A DNA stretch of 64,000 bases from positions 35,924,737-35,988,736 of the forward strand of contig CM043869.1 in the NCBI GenBank assembly GCA_023846275.1, in the 5' to 3' direction. This document shows, one piece after another, positions 22,151-35,095 of the stretch; the first letter of the stretch is position 1, and each line of letters begins with the position of its first letter. The notes beneath the pieces are model-generated. The model had not been told where the DNA came from. It ran no database searches and saw only the letters and a list, made by a program, of their open reading frames with translations. The DNA is from Vanilla planifolia. Lineage: Eukaryota > Streptophyta > Magnoliopsida > Asparagales > Orchidaceae. A program made the position numbers and the translations under genes.

Positions 22151-25100
22151 TTCACTTCAATAGATGTGACTTAAGAGGAAAGGAATATACATCTAAGAAA
22201 TAAGTACTTAATTTGACTCACAAGTACATATGACTTAATTGTAGGGGTGATAAGTATTAAGAAGCTATAGCTATCAAGCCTTGGGGACTATAGTTTATTT
22301 GTTCCCATTATTGAAAGATCCCCATTTAAATTTTGTTGGCATTCATATATTAGAAAACCGTTTTGCTCATTAACTCAAGCAAATCCACAACAATTCACAA
22401 TTACTCAACCATTCCTATGAAATTAAAGGTAATTTTTCTACATATATAATAGTTCTATTGTAGTTTAAGATAAAATGTGCAAGAATTACAAAGCTTTCAA
22501 CCCCTTTCCAATGCTCTTGAATGAAGGCTTGGCAAAACTCTTGAAGTATATCATTAACATAGTTTCTCACTTTTAAGTCTTGTGCCTAGTTCTTCTTCTT
22601 TCGACATATGTATTTGTTGAGATGATTATTATTATTCTTCACCCTTTGTATTAACAATCTTTTGACTCATAAATCGAAAACTTATTTCAAACATGCTAAC
22701 AAATTAATATCAATTCAACTCAAGTTGCATTCCTTAGAATCTAGCTGCATGTCAATTGTTGGCTTGCATAGCATTTAAAGTTGATCTCAATATTGTCTTA
22801 TTTATTTAATGTATTTAAGGCTTTTAACATTCCTAAAAAGAATTCAAATTAACTTATAAGAATATGGAGCTCTCTCTAAATAGTGTTGACAATCTAACAT
22901 AAGGGTTTTATGTGCTAACACTCCTTTGACTTCGTGAGCATTCATTATTCTTCTTGCTCTACTTCCCCTCCATTATTTCTATACTGAGGCCTTTATTGTC
23001 TCATTAATCTCTATGGTCTTTGTGTCTACTTGAAATATTTGTTTCTTTGACCTTTCTTTCTTCTTCTTTTTTTTAGTCTATGTGAATGTGTTTCTCATTC
23101 AACACTTGCCTACTTCATGAATAGATGAGAGTAACTCATTGTTCCTTAAACATTTTCATATGAATAACATTCCTTTTGTATCATTCTAACAAAATGCCCA
23201 ACATTTGACAAAATGAGAGTTGCATGAGTTCATTACTCTCTGCTTCAAATTGTTTTTCTAATAAATATGCCTTTTGAACTTGTTTTGGTTATCACATGTA
23301 TGCTAACCTTTTTATATTTTAATTATAAATTCTATCAATTTTTTTTGTTTTCATTGTGTTTTTGGTCAAATATTTTGATGTTATAACATCATGTATATAT
23401 ATGTCTTTTGGTTTTAATTCGATAAAGCTATAAGAACATAATTTACTCATTCTTCTTGTATATGTTTTTTTTCCTTCTTCGCTTTCTTCTTTTTCTTCTT
23501 ATTCTTTCTTTTGTTATTTACAAATTCAATTGTTGTTTATTTTAGAAGAGAGAATTTTGATACTACCTAGCCATACTTTGCTAACATATTATCTCCTTTA
23601 GCCATCTTATATGAACTAAAGTGAGATTTTATTAAAAACTAATAAAACAAGTAGGGATATCACTAGGTGTTCATAGAAGATTTTTCTTTTGGGGGTGAGC
23701 ATTTGTTCTTGTTCACTTTCTTCCCCTCCATCTGAATGTTTGTTAGAATCTATTCCTTGCTTGGCAACTCAATTAATTAGGTCATCACTAAGTGATCATT
23801 CCATGGTCTTTAGTGTTATAGGTCGATGAACTTTTGATTGATTCATTTCTTAATTGTATTTCATTATAGAAGATATTATATCAATACCATAATATCATAA
23901 CTTAACTTTGCTATTCTAAGCTATCATATTAACTAAAGTATGCTTTATATCAAAAGTAGCTTAATATTTTAAGATTGACAAAAAGAGTGTATTGTGCATA
24001 TCTCTTATCAAAAGTAGCTTAATATTTTGGTAAGTGACCTTTCCATTCATTTAAAAGAAACAAATCATAATTATTTTACTACAAAGAAAAGAAAAATATA
24101 AGAATGACTACATTAATGACTTAATATTTAAATATTTGAGCTACTGGAGTAGTCACTATTGATATGGGCATTGAAGTGGCCATTCATCAAGATGATTTTG
24201 ATATCTATAGAGAAAATCTTCATGTCTAATTAGTCTATATGATGATTTTGTGCTAAAATCTAAGTTTACTTAGGGAACGTTAAACCAACATGAATTAATG
24301 ATTTTTTTTTTTCAATTCTTACCTCTATTAATGATTCAACCCCATACACGAACACTTTGGAATTCAATGACCTAGAATTATGTTAGTGATCCATAATAGC
24401 ATTCAATGTATCTTTGGCACCCCTAAAAATGTAGTCTTCTTTAATAACCAAAAGTTCTAAATGAATCAAAGAATCCATACAAGAGATCATGCTAGGATTT
24501 TATTAATGGGTGATTGGATTGAAGTTTACTTATTTCAAAGCATATTAAAGGAATATCTACTTGATTATCCTTTCTTTTATTTATTTTAATCTCCCATCAA
24601 ATCTCCTTGGGTTTCTCCAATTTTGCACCTAATTTTTTAGTCACAAATCAAATCCCTCCTTGGTGGTCTCTAATTCTCATTATAATTTATTATTCATTAA
24701 TTCCAAGTATTCATTCTCCTTCTTTAAATACGCTATTATCACTTCGCAAAATTTTTACAAGAATTTTTCTATTGTTCTTCAAGTAGTATTAGCAATATTA
24801 ATTTTTTTTCATCATACATTTCTATCTTTCAAAAATTAAAATTATCTAAACAATGTAATAAGATTGAAAGGTGTATCAAACATTACATTGGAAGTCAAGT
24901 CTAAAGCAATTAGTGGTTCAATCTCTTTTTTTATTTGAGTCATACTAATTCTTTACTCATGTAAGTCTCCCAATAATATCAATATGATCTATGGTATCCT
25001 TCAAATATGTGTGCCTTCTTTATGTGTGTAATGGCAAGTGCTTTTTCTAATAATACTCTTTTGTTAGGAGCCTCTACAACTTTCATTGCAACCTCTTTGG

Positions 25101-28100
25101 TTCTTCTTGCTCCACCATGTGTAGAGTTATTTGCTTTCTTTTTTGACTTTCTCTCCGCATATCATGAGTGAGGGAATTACAAAATGATTTTCTTTCTCTT
25201 CTTCCTTTATACTTTCTCTTTTGCCTAAATAGAAATCAATTAAGAGATTTAAGATTTATTAGTTTAAAATCATGGTGGGAAACTCCTAGTAGGAACGTTT
25301 TCCTCCAATTTCTAGAAGAGTTTCTTTGTCATAGCCATGGCGGTTGCATTTGTCAATGTTGTGCCAATTGTACATGATTGTTGAGTTCCATTAGTTCATA
25401 TTTTTTTTATTAAAGGTGCATGATTATTCATTGATATTTATGCAGATTTTATGTTTCATTTATTTTCTTTTAATTTCTTTCTTCGTTATAAGTATTTCAT
25501 TTTAGACCTACATGATTGAAGCATCTAAGAAGTTGAGACTCATGTCAATCCGAAACCGAGACATATTATATGAATCATTCCTATATCATATGTTGTTTGA
25601 GAAATACTAGCAATTACATTTATTTCAAGAAATTTCAAAGCAATAATCACTTCATGTAATAAAGGAAATTGTATACACACAATCTTGAAAAATTGCAAAG
25701 AACGTTTGGAACTTAGAAAAAACTCATAGAAAAAAGGTTATGAGTATGTTTTTTAATGCATACAATGTTGTTTAATGATATTGTCATATGGAATGGGCTA
25801 TACTTTTCTCAAGTCATACATTCTCATATGATTGAGTAAAAAACATAGAGCATATCATTACAAAATATGATTTATATTATGTTTTACATACATTTGCTTG
25901 AAATCAGTAATTTCATTATGAAAAATGATAATATTGATAATATGATTGGTGCATAAGTACCAATGTTTGTAATCTTTTTCTATCATTTAGGTTATATATG
26001 TCTTAAAATATTAAAGATAATGTGACAACTATATATTAGTTGTTCTACCTTCACAAGTAATTGTAGCCATCTATCATCCATGTTGGAAAGATGAAGATGA
26101 GAATTCAAATGATAATGTGTGTTGTCATAGATACAAAATATAATTAATACATTATTAGTGTGTATTAGCATGTGATATTTGTCTGTTTTTATTAAACTAT
26201 TTATTTAATAAAAAATAGACGTTTAACACTTATAAAGATATTAACTCTCAATTTACAATCTTCAAACATTGAAGATAATCATTCTTTTCTTTCTTTGACT
26301 TTTTTATTATATTTCTATATTATTAGTTATTAATATTCTTCCAATTCAAATTTATGCATAGCAAATGGAAAGATATTTTAATAATTTTGGGTACAATAAT
26401 AACATGATTTTATTTTCATTTTGACAGATTTCTCAACATAAACTTTCAGTGATTTTTAACTTCATCTATTTTTTTTTAAATATTCTTTGAGTCTGACATC
26501 CCGTCAACAGCAATCAACAAGCAAGCCTTTAAAATGTTTTATTTTATTTTCATTGAAAGAAATTATACTTGTTCACGTTGGGAGATGCCATATTCGTGGC
26601 TATGTATTTTTAACCTTTATGTAGAATATCAGGTCAGCAAATGCATACAAACTTTCTTTTCTATCGTTTAAGACGGGAGATCTCAGTGAGTGCACGAATC
26701 CATTTTGAAAAATCTCTTTCAAAGTTATTAAAAAAATATTTTTTTATGAAAATAAAAGAAGAAACTAAGAATATGGTTCAACTCAGAAACCTGTGATGTA
26801 CCCACAGATCGAGCTTGAGCTGGAGATGGAGATGGAGATGGAGATGGAGATGGAGAATAATATCTCATTGAATTGACACGTCTTAGGATTCCCTCTTTGC
26901 ATTTGAAACAATAATAAATAAATCGATAGTTGAGCATATGGAAATTTCTTAGGTCTTTAGGTTCTTAGAAGGTATATATTTCGATGGTGTCTCTTTCTGT
27001 CACACGAGCTTGAGAAAAGCATTGTTAAAAAAAAGTTTTTGCTTTTAGTAAAAATATATTTTTAAAAAATAGCATTGGTAAAATCAGAATTTCAAAAAAG
27101 AAATATTTTGTTTAAAGAAGTTTAACACAAGGTTTACAACACCATTTGTGAATTTAATTTTTTGCAGAAGTGTGCTTTAAAACTCAGACATTTTTTATTA
27201 TATTTTAAAACATTTTTTAACTAAAAAAGAAAAGAAAAAAAAAACACTAGTTTATGTCTCTAGTATAACATTACAAAATAATTATGTTAATCTTGTTTAT
27301 CAAAAAAATTTAAAAAATTCAAAAAAATGTTAGCTATTTGATAATATTAAGTACTTATCAATAATATGTTTACTAAACAAAGTCTAACAACAATATTTTT
27401 AAACTAATTTATTTATTAATAAATAAGTTTAATGTTAACTAACAATTTGCTAAATTATTTTTGTACTTAGATTTAGCAGTTAAAGCTATGCTTGTGCATT
27501 GTGAAAATCATTTTTTTGAAAACTATTCTTATAATTTCGCATTATAACCACTAAATATGAATCACTTTGAAAATTAAAATATGATGCTCAAATTTAATAT
27601 ATAACAAACAGTAGAAATTGGATTAAATCAAGTTTGTTACCCGTCTAATCAGTAGCAAATCAAAGGTGGAGATATTTAACAAATATCAAACCAGTGGACC
27701 CAACTAAAAGATTTTCATGTAAAATTTGGATCTTTTTTGCTCCTATTATGAGTAAATTTTTTATATTAACTGATCCTTATTGATTATATTTTTAAGCAAA
27801 ATATATTTTTATGCCTTTTTTACGGAAAGAGCTTTTATTTATTCTCTAAAAGATTGAGTCTCACATATTTCTTCATTAATGTTTAAGTTACAACTACTTT
27901 CTATTTTTAATGAATATTGGATTTCTTTGTAAGATAAAAGATGGTTATTTATATCCCATTGTGATATTAATTATAAAAGTTTGGTTAAACTCTTAAAATA
28001 AAAATTAATGATTGATTATTTTTATAAAAGCTTATTTGATTTATAGTTTTCAAAAGGAATCATTGCTACCTTTAAAATAAAATTTTAGATAAAAGATTTT

Positions 28101-28160
28101 TTTATTAAATAACATATAAAAATATGGATAAATAAATGGGTGATAACAAAGATATCTCAT
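22151..28160. other. AT-rich intergenic DNA, probably old repeats
   Basis: No gene can be supported. Weak coding-like text appears on the minus strand around 23640-23780 and 24700-25120, with acidic and lysine-rich stretches, but it is interrupted throughout and has no motif I can name. The plus ORF at 25168-25377 has no recognisable domain. Confidence 0.45.
26821..26857. repeat. Hexanucleotide microsatellite (GGAGAT)n
   Basis: About six copies of TGGAGA lie in tandem. On the minus strand they read as a Ser-Pro repeat within a 69-codon ORF (26728-26937); the ORF shows no other sign of being a gene. Confidence 0.9.
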
Positions 28161-28162
28161 AA

Positions 28163-28760
28163 TTGCTAATCTCAATTGAGGATCAAAAACTTGTTCAATG
28201 TATTATTGCATGCATTGATTCCATCAAAATCAACTTAAAGTCAAATATCACAAGTTTTGTGGCCACGAGTAAAACATATCAAAGATGGCTTTCAAGATTC
28301 GATAACGATAGTATATTAAAAATTCCAATAACATCCGCACAAATGATGAATGATGTCTTATTAATGTATATCAATGGGTTTTATATTATATATCTTGATA
28401 ATATGTAGATATATGTTAGAAGAAAACAAAAGCATTTGAGCATGTATTTAAAGCCTTTAAGATTTCCTAATAACACCAACTGAAGTTTGAAGATTGAGAA
28501 GTGAAAATTTTCACATGAAACTTTAACCGAAGTAAAGAAGGAGAGATGAAGACATACAAGAGAGGCTCATGTTAAGGATAGTAATTGAGCCCAAGAATTT
28601 AAAGGGAGTTTACGATACATCAAGAAGTTTCTGAAGGGTTTATTGGATATTGCAACACCCTTATTATTATTTATTCAATCCAACAACAAATTCAAGTAGA
28701 AAAAAGGATTGGGAGAATCGTTCCTAATATTGAAGAAGAAGAACAATGAGATGTGTATTG
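28163..28760 (+). mobile_element. Ty3/gypsy reverse-transcriptase remnant, fossil
   Basis: Around 28335-28410 the plus strand reads MNDVLLMYINGFYIIYLDNM, which resembles the segment leading to the YLDD catalytic box of Ty3/gypsy reverse transcriptases. The text downstream resembles the thumb and connection regions up to about 28700. The remnant is short, broken and without LTRs. Family assignment rests on this one motif and its surroundings. Confidence 0.5.
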
Positions 28761-31480
28761 GCTATGCCCAAATTATTACTTTCATTGAAGATAAATTAAG
28801 AAGATGAGCAATGATATTTTACATGCAAGAAGTTCAAATACTAAACTATGACTGGGAGTTTCAATAAGTAGTTTAAAAGAACTAGTTAGAATGTGACTAG
28901 GAGCTATATGAACTTCAAAATATTTATGATCATATTTGCTAGGAAAGGGATAATCATCCACTCTAATTATCAATTATTACAATCATTGTGCATCCAAATT
29001 AAGTTATAACATGCATGACACATGAAATGAATAATGCAACTATAATTATTTAATATAACAATTTAATTCAAGAATAGAGCACATAACAAACTAGTTTGAT
29101 TGCTCTTTATATAGCATATACATATTTTATCTTTTACTTTCATGATGTGATACAACTACAGAAACATCAAAAGTACATCGCAAAATAGGTTGTGGATGTG
29201 AAGGCAATGAAGCCATAAGAATTTCAACTTTTAGGTAGATTACTATATTAAAAAAAGTAACAATACATATCTAACATGAAAATAGGATCTATGAATGATA
29301 GAAGCTCATACTTTTTTGGAAAATAAAAACTTTGGAGGGACTAAATTATCCAAGATTTATAGAGGTTTATGTATTTATTTTTTATGAAATTTAATGAGGG
29401 GAAATTATTTGAATATGTTCACTTAATAGCATTAAGAAGGTCAACAACAAAAAACATGGACAATACATGCTATTTCTTGTATGAAGTCTTCCATAAGGTA
29501 GTATGTTCATAGATCTCTCAAGAAATTGCAATGATAATATAGAAAAATATTTAAGTGGCTATGCATTCGACTTTGTTTTATTATAGTTCTACAAAAGACT
29601 TGTAATGGTATTACTCATCATTGGTTTGTCATTAGATTTATCACACACTCTCACTTAGATAACTTCAATTGAAAGATAATTTTACAATTTTTATAGCATG
29701 TAGCCCAATGCTATTTTTGAATAAAAAATTAGAAATTAAATTGATATATTGAAGTTTTAAATAATGTTTTTCTATGAAAAAGTAATTAAGTATTTTGACT
29801 AAGATTTATATTGATAAGAATTCAACTATATTTTTTTTTCTAGAATATTTTTAACAATTGAAATTCTACAATTTTTTATACCTTATAACTTTCAATCAAA
29901 TCTTTTCAATTTTTATATTTAAATATAATTAGAAAATAGATTTTATAAAATTTAAGATGCGACAATTTAAAATCTTAGAGATTATCAAACAAGAACTAAA
30001 ATTAAAGACAAACTAAGCCCCCAATAAATGTCTTAATCCATACTTAAAATTTTAAAAACAATAAATTTTGTCTAAAGGAATAATTTGAAGGTTAATCATT
30101 TATAAACTAAAGAAAGTAATGGTGCAATTACAAAACTTTTTGATAGTAGATATAAGATATAAACTTAGAAATAAGAACATTCAAAGTCATGAAAGTCACC
30201 CTTTAGGGATCTACAAAATATTCATATTCCAAAATTTCACATTTTGTAGCCAAGTTTGAGAGTTTAGAAATCCAAGTTAAGATTCTTCAAAATCTAAATC
30301 TAAGCTATCATAAGATCAAGGATTAAAGTACAAAACCCTTGATTTAACTTATGCAAATGAAATGACCATACCAAGCCTTAGAAGATGGTATCCCAAAAAA
30401 CCAAAAATATGTCAAGTTGAAGAGAGAAGAAAGGAAGAAGGAATTGATAAAAAAAAAAAAAAAGGTAATGTAGCTATCCTCTAGTGTGTGCATCGCCTAG
30501 AACATCCTTAATGGCTATTGGATTTGGCTGTCCCACCTTGAATCTCTTCAAATATCACAAAGAATAACTTCTCCATTGCATTTTTTTAGCTTATTTCACT
30601 AAAACCTATTAGTCTCAAGAAGAAGGAATTCTCAAATAAAAAGCTAAGAAGAAAGATTCAATATCTTCATTAATTTTCAAATAGTTGAAAACAACATGAT
30701 GTAAGAGATTGGAGTGGGAAAGAGATGGCTAACAATTTATGTCATCTTGAGATGCTTAAAATAATAAGAAGGTGGTTAACTAAATACACAAAATGGATAG
30801 GGACAACCACCTTATTCAATGATACTTCTATTTTTGCTCTTTTTTTCATATTTCATGAGTGTCAATCTCGATGACTTATTGTTGGAACGAGTCTAGAATT
30901 GTTATTTTCATAAGAGGGTTGCTCTATCACCCTTTATCACCATCGAAACTACTATAGCTTCCCATCTAGTTGACCTACCTCCCACCTTAGAAACTTGATG
31001 GATAAATAATAAATTTAATAGTAACATTGGGAGGATTAGTTCTAATAAGCTTGGTATCAAATTCCTTGATCAATAGTATTGGGAGATGGATTTTCTCGCA
31101 TGTGGTTCATGAGGTTTAGACCAAGGAAAATTTACTTCCAATCTAGATAACTAGCCAATGGGCCGAGGTGTCTTCAAGGATTTGGCTTGATGTTGCTCTT
31201 ATTAAGGTGATAGCTTCCATCCACATGTGTTTAGTGTCTCATCCATTGATGAGATTCTTCTATCTATAGCACAACTTTCAGCTTTTTTTTTAAGTATACT
31301 AATATATCACATGTTTATAGGATTGTCAACAAATGGTTTTACCTTATAATAGTGAGTAAGGCCTGAAATTTTAATATTCTAAGGGACAAGTCATTCCCAA
31401 AATAATTTTTGCATAATGTTAAACATGAAGAATAACTCTCAAGAAAAAGTTTGAGTTTAGCCATAAGAAAGGACATATCC
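28761..31480. other. AT-rich intergenic DNA, nothing recognised
   Basis: No supported gene or repeat boundary. Short ORFs here (for example minus 28782-28973) lack known motifs. An A run of about 15 bases lies near 30450-30464. Confidence 0.5.
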
Positions 31481-31920
31481 TCTCCTGCAAAAAAGATAAA
31501 AAAGCCTGAGGAATCATTTGGGTCCTCTGCGCACATAAAAGGGATGCAAACAAGTTTTTGAAACCCTACGATTACGCCAGCTGATCGCAACATTAATGAG
31601 CCCACGGCTACAGACCAACGAAAGCTCGAACTCGTACATATTACAACTCTATTATTGTATTATACAATGAAATTATTATTTGAATTATCAGTAAACATCT
31701 GGTTTTTTTTTTCGCCACGAATTAAGCCAACATTTGGACGATGACACATGGCCTAGTGCCAACGTTCCATGACGTCGATGACAAGTTCCCATCGAAATAA
31801 TCGAAGAGATCATGCAAACATCCCTCTAACCACGCAATCCAGGAAGAACTGAACCCAGCCCAGGTGACCGCTGCTTTCCGCCACGCAAAGACGAAGGATA
31901 ATACTCCAATCGACCCCATT
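31480..31920. other. GC-richer patch, no gene assigned
   Basis: Base composition is clearly more balanced than in the flanks. Two minus-strand ORFs lie here (31339-31605, 88 codons; 31722-31919, 65 codons), but neither translation matches a family I know. A TGACGTCG palindrome-like site (bZIP-type core) lies near 31771. The patch is 0.5 kb beyond the 3' end of the MATE gene and could be a gene relic or an unrelated promoter region. Confidence 0.3.
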
Positions 31921-32415
31921 TAAAAAAATAGCAAATTCCATTAATTCAAATAACTTAAATTCCTTTATAAATCGAATTGAGCGAATGATAGGTTAAGTTG
32001 GTTCTCAAATTTGGGTAAATGCTAATTAAACCTAAAAGTCATATAAACAAATGAACTGAAATTTAATTAATACATATCAAATTTAAGTAAACGTTCATAC
32101 ATATTTCGTGAATACAACGTTCCAGTTCCTGGATGAGGTCAACAAGACATGCTAAGGATTTTCCTATTTTCAGGCCGCAAATGAGGGATGGAAGTTCAAA
32201 GGAATATACAAAATTAGAAAAAGAGAACATAAACAAGACAAAAATAACACAAAATCAGGCAACAGATGGCCCATGTACCCCTTCCTTCGGCAGATGGGCA
32301 GAGTCTTCCCAAAACTTCTCTTGTTCTCTTTCACCCCTCGCCTGGTGCATTTACCTTCCCAAAAACAGCCATTCTTACTTCTTCGCATTTTCCTTTCCTC
32401 TGCTACTCTCAGAGT

Positions 32416-33980
32416 TCATACCTCGCCTACAACACTCAAGGCTAAGAGCCCCTTCTTGTCCTCCTCCACGACGTTCATGTCGCCGCCTGTGAGCTTCCTT
32501 GCCCGAAGTGCCTCCCCTTCCCAATCTGTCCTAGCTAGAACGACCAACAACACCGACACGACGCAAACCATCTGCGCCGTTAGGAGCCCGTACCAAAGCC
32601 CGCCGAAGCCGATCCCCAGGCCGAAAGCCAACCCGACAGCCACCGGCGTTCCCACCAGGTAGAAGGACAACAGGTTGATCCTCGCCCCGATAACCGGCCT
32701 CGCAGTTCCCCGCAGCACCCCGCAACCCGTCGTCTGTGGGCAGTTTCCAAGCTCGCAGAGCCCTATCAATGGCATTGCTGCTGCAACAAGCCCTGCCACC
32801 GCGGAATCCTCCGTGAATAACCGAGTCCACATATCCCTAAACGCAACAGTCCACACTACGTTCACCGCGCCAATCACCAGAGCGCATCCCAGCGCTACCA
32901 TCGCCGACACCCTAGCCCTCGCTGGCCTCCCCGCTCCCAATTCATTTCCCACCTGTAATGAAACAGTAACCAAGGCAGAATAAGAACACAAATTACACGA
33001 TTCTTTGGATGTTCCAATGCGCATTATAATGTTACGAAACAAAGATATACTCTGGTGGAGACGCAGGCGGCGAGGGCCATGGGAACGGTGTACATTAAAC
33101 TGGTCGTCTGAATGAGGATAGAGGTAGCACCAACAGCAGCGGTGGGATTGGGGAGATAACCAGCCAGTACTATCATGATCTCGTACCACCACCACTCCAG
33201 GCATACGCCGAAGCAGGAGGGAAATGCGAGGCGGAGAAGTGGGGATAAGTTAACCAGAGCGGCCCGCGACCATCCACGCCAGGTGAGCTGGCACGCGCCT
33301 GAGATTCGGAGGTAGACCAGGAGGAAGAGCACCATGTTGAGGTTTGTTAAGGCAGCGGCTAGGGAAACACCAGGGACGCCGAGGCGGAGTACGAAAGCAA
33401 AGAGGAAGCTAAGGGGGATGTGCAGGACTACGGCAGCGGCGGAGCAGGCGGCCATGGGCTTCGTGATGCCCTGGGAGCGGAGGAAAACGCGGAGGGGCAG
33501 CAGGAAGGAGTTGGTGAGAAGGTCGGACAGTGAGTACAGACAGTACGATGTAGCAGAGGCGGTGATGGCTGGGTCCTGGCCGAGAAAGACTAGGATGGGG
33601 CCGAGGTTGAGCCAGAGGAAGGAGATTGGGAGGGAAGTCATGAGGAGTAGTAGTATGGTGCGCTGCAGAGAGAGAGAAATGAGGTCCCAGTTACGGGAGC
33701 CGTAGGCTTGGCTGCAAAGGGGTTCAAGGCCGGATGCAAGGCCAGAAAGGACCGAATAACCGGTGATGTTCGTGAACCCGACGGAAAGTGCGCCACCAGC
33801 GAGCTCTAGGGGTCCAAGGCGACCGAGGCAGACAACGGAGATCATGGCACGGAGGTAGACAACGCAGTTCATGGCAGTGATGGGGGTGGCCATGGTCCAC
33901 AGGAGGCGGAGCTCTTCCGCCACGGTCGCAGTTGTAGTAGTGGTGGTCCCGTGATCTTGCTCCGCCATTAACTCATGCAT
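32416..33980 (-). CDS. MATE efflux transporter, DETOXIFICATION 48-51-like
   Basis: Two exons, 33980-33051 and 32952-32416, are joined across a 98-bp GT-AG intron (32953-33050) in phase 0 between STR and VGNELG. The product has 488 residues, normal for the family. It is a 12-helix membrane antiporter that exports organic compounds in exchange for H+ or Na+; plant members load the vacuole or Golgi or export from the cell. Two MatE repeats are seen (about residues 30-185 and 250-410). Conserved blocks are [30 protein letters not shown] and [20 protein letters not shown], which closely fit the Arabidopsis DTX48-51 subgroup. That subgroup is intron-poor, in keeping with the single intron. Substrate cannot be read from sequence. 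ATG 33980 is the first in frame; ATG 33968 (ATGGCG) has a better context and would remove four residues. The coding region is GC-rich against AT-rich flanks, and no lesion was seen. Confidence 0.95.
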
Positions 33981-34096
33981 TGAGAGAAGCGAAGCACCTG
34001 TTCTTAAGCGTGAGTGCCAAAAAGGAAGCGGAAAAGACGAGGGCTTTGATTCCTCTGTTTTCCTTTCAATTTTTCTCTTTCCAGGAAAGCAGAACA

Positions 34097-34104
34097 GTTT
34101 TATG
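34097..34104 (-). promoter_or_regulatory. Possible TATA-like box of the MATE gene
   Basis: On the minus strand the sequence reads CCATAAAA about 120 bp upstream of the first ATG. The spacing would allow a short pyrimidine/purine-rich 5' UTR. It is not a perfect TATA box, and no transcript evidence is available. Confidence 0.3.
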
Positions 34105-34226
34105 GTGAGGCCCAGCTCCTATGAGGTATGAGGTGACCGTCTGTGAGGTGACCGCATAGGGCTTGGCTTGGAGACGTCAGTTTCAAAACCAGAAGAGAAG
34201 ATGTATGTGGGGGCGGCGGCGGAAGT

Positions 34227-34232
34227 CACGTG
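34227..34232. promoter_or_regulatory. G-box CACGTG upstream of the MATE gene
   Basis: A palindromic CACGTG lies about 250 bp upstream of the MATE start. It is the core for plant bZIP and bHLH factors (light, ABA and stress responses). Position and exactness are suggestive; function is inferred. Confidence 0.4.
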
Positions 34233-34389
34233 CGATGGTCGACGGGAACGAGAAACGACAGAGCTGCTCCGTGAGAGCGAAAAAGTTATTTTCTACGAGG
34301 GAGAAGGCATGTCTTGATGGATGTCTAGGAGCGCGGAGCTCGATTGTGCGGAAAATGTTGTTATTTTCTACTTTCTTAATATATTAATA

Positions 34390-35095
34390 TGGCTCTTTAA
34401 TGGCTGACGCACAGAAAAGTAAACGAAAATTAGAGATTTGTTTGTAAATATTTGACGAATTAGTGCGACAGAATATAATGATTTAGATTTTTTTAAAAAA
34501 ATATTGTCCATTTTTTAAAAATCTATCGTGATATAAATATTTATATTTGTTTATTTTTTAAATTGTATCATCATATTATTTAAAAACTTATATGAAAAGG
34601 CTATTATGTACAAATATTTTACTATTATTCCTAGATTTTAGTGTTATTTATTTTCTTAAAAAAATAAACATATTTGCCGATCTAAATTTCATATCATTCA
34701 AAAAATAAGTGTAATTTAAATTTCACATAAAATCTTCATATTATTCAATCAATCCTTTTAAATTTATTTTTCACCAAATAAAACTTCTTTTAAAAGATTT
34801 TTGTCAAACTTTTTTCATTAACTTAGTTTCAAATTACAATTATTGTATTAAGTGAAGTCAAGCAGATCTTGTAGCAATGAGTTTAGCCAAAGAAAAATAA
34901 CAAAAAGCATATATAAAAATTTATGTATTTTTCGTGATATAACAGCAAAATAGTTTTATTGGACTCCTCCCATATAGTAATGATCCCCCATTTCTTCCTA
35001 ATGAACTTCTCATTACATCTCTTAGCACTAGGTGACATATAATCTCCTTTCTTGGTGCCAGCTCACTTATATTCGAGAAAAACAAACATGGTTGT
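34390..35095. other. AT-rich intergenic DNA
   Basis: This lies between the MATE promoter region and the gypsy fossil. No feature is recognised. Confidence 0.5.

Noticed and set aside
23640-25120. Possible minus-strand retroelement gag or coiled-coil text
   Set aside because: Lys/Glu-rich fragments appear, but they are interrupted everywhere and no diagnostic motif was found.
26728-26937. Minus-strand ORF with a Ser-Pro repeat
   Set aside because: The repeat is a hexanucleotide microsatellite, and the rest of the frame has no conserved motif.
32416-33204. Single 262-codon minus-strand ORF through the MATE intron
   Set aside because: It reads out of frame before the intron acceptor. The family alignment and the GT-AG sites support the two-exon model instead.
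32273-33705. Plus-strand ORFs of 100-130 codons across the MATE gene
   Set aside because: They are antisense to conserved MATE coding sequence, with low-complexity Ser/Pro or Arg-rich translations.
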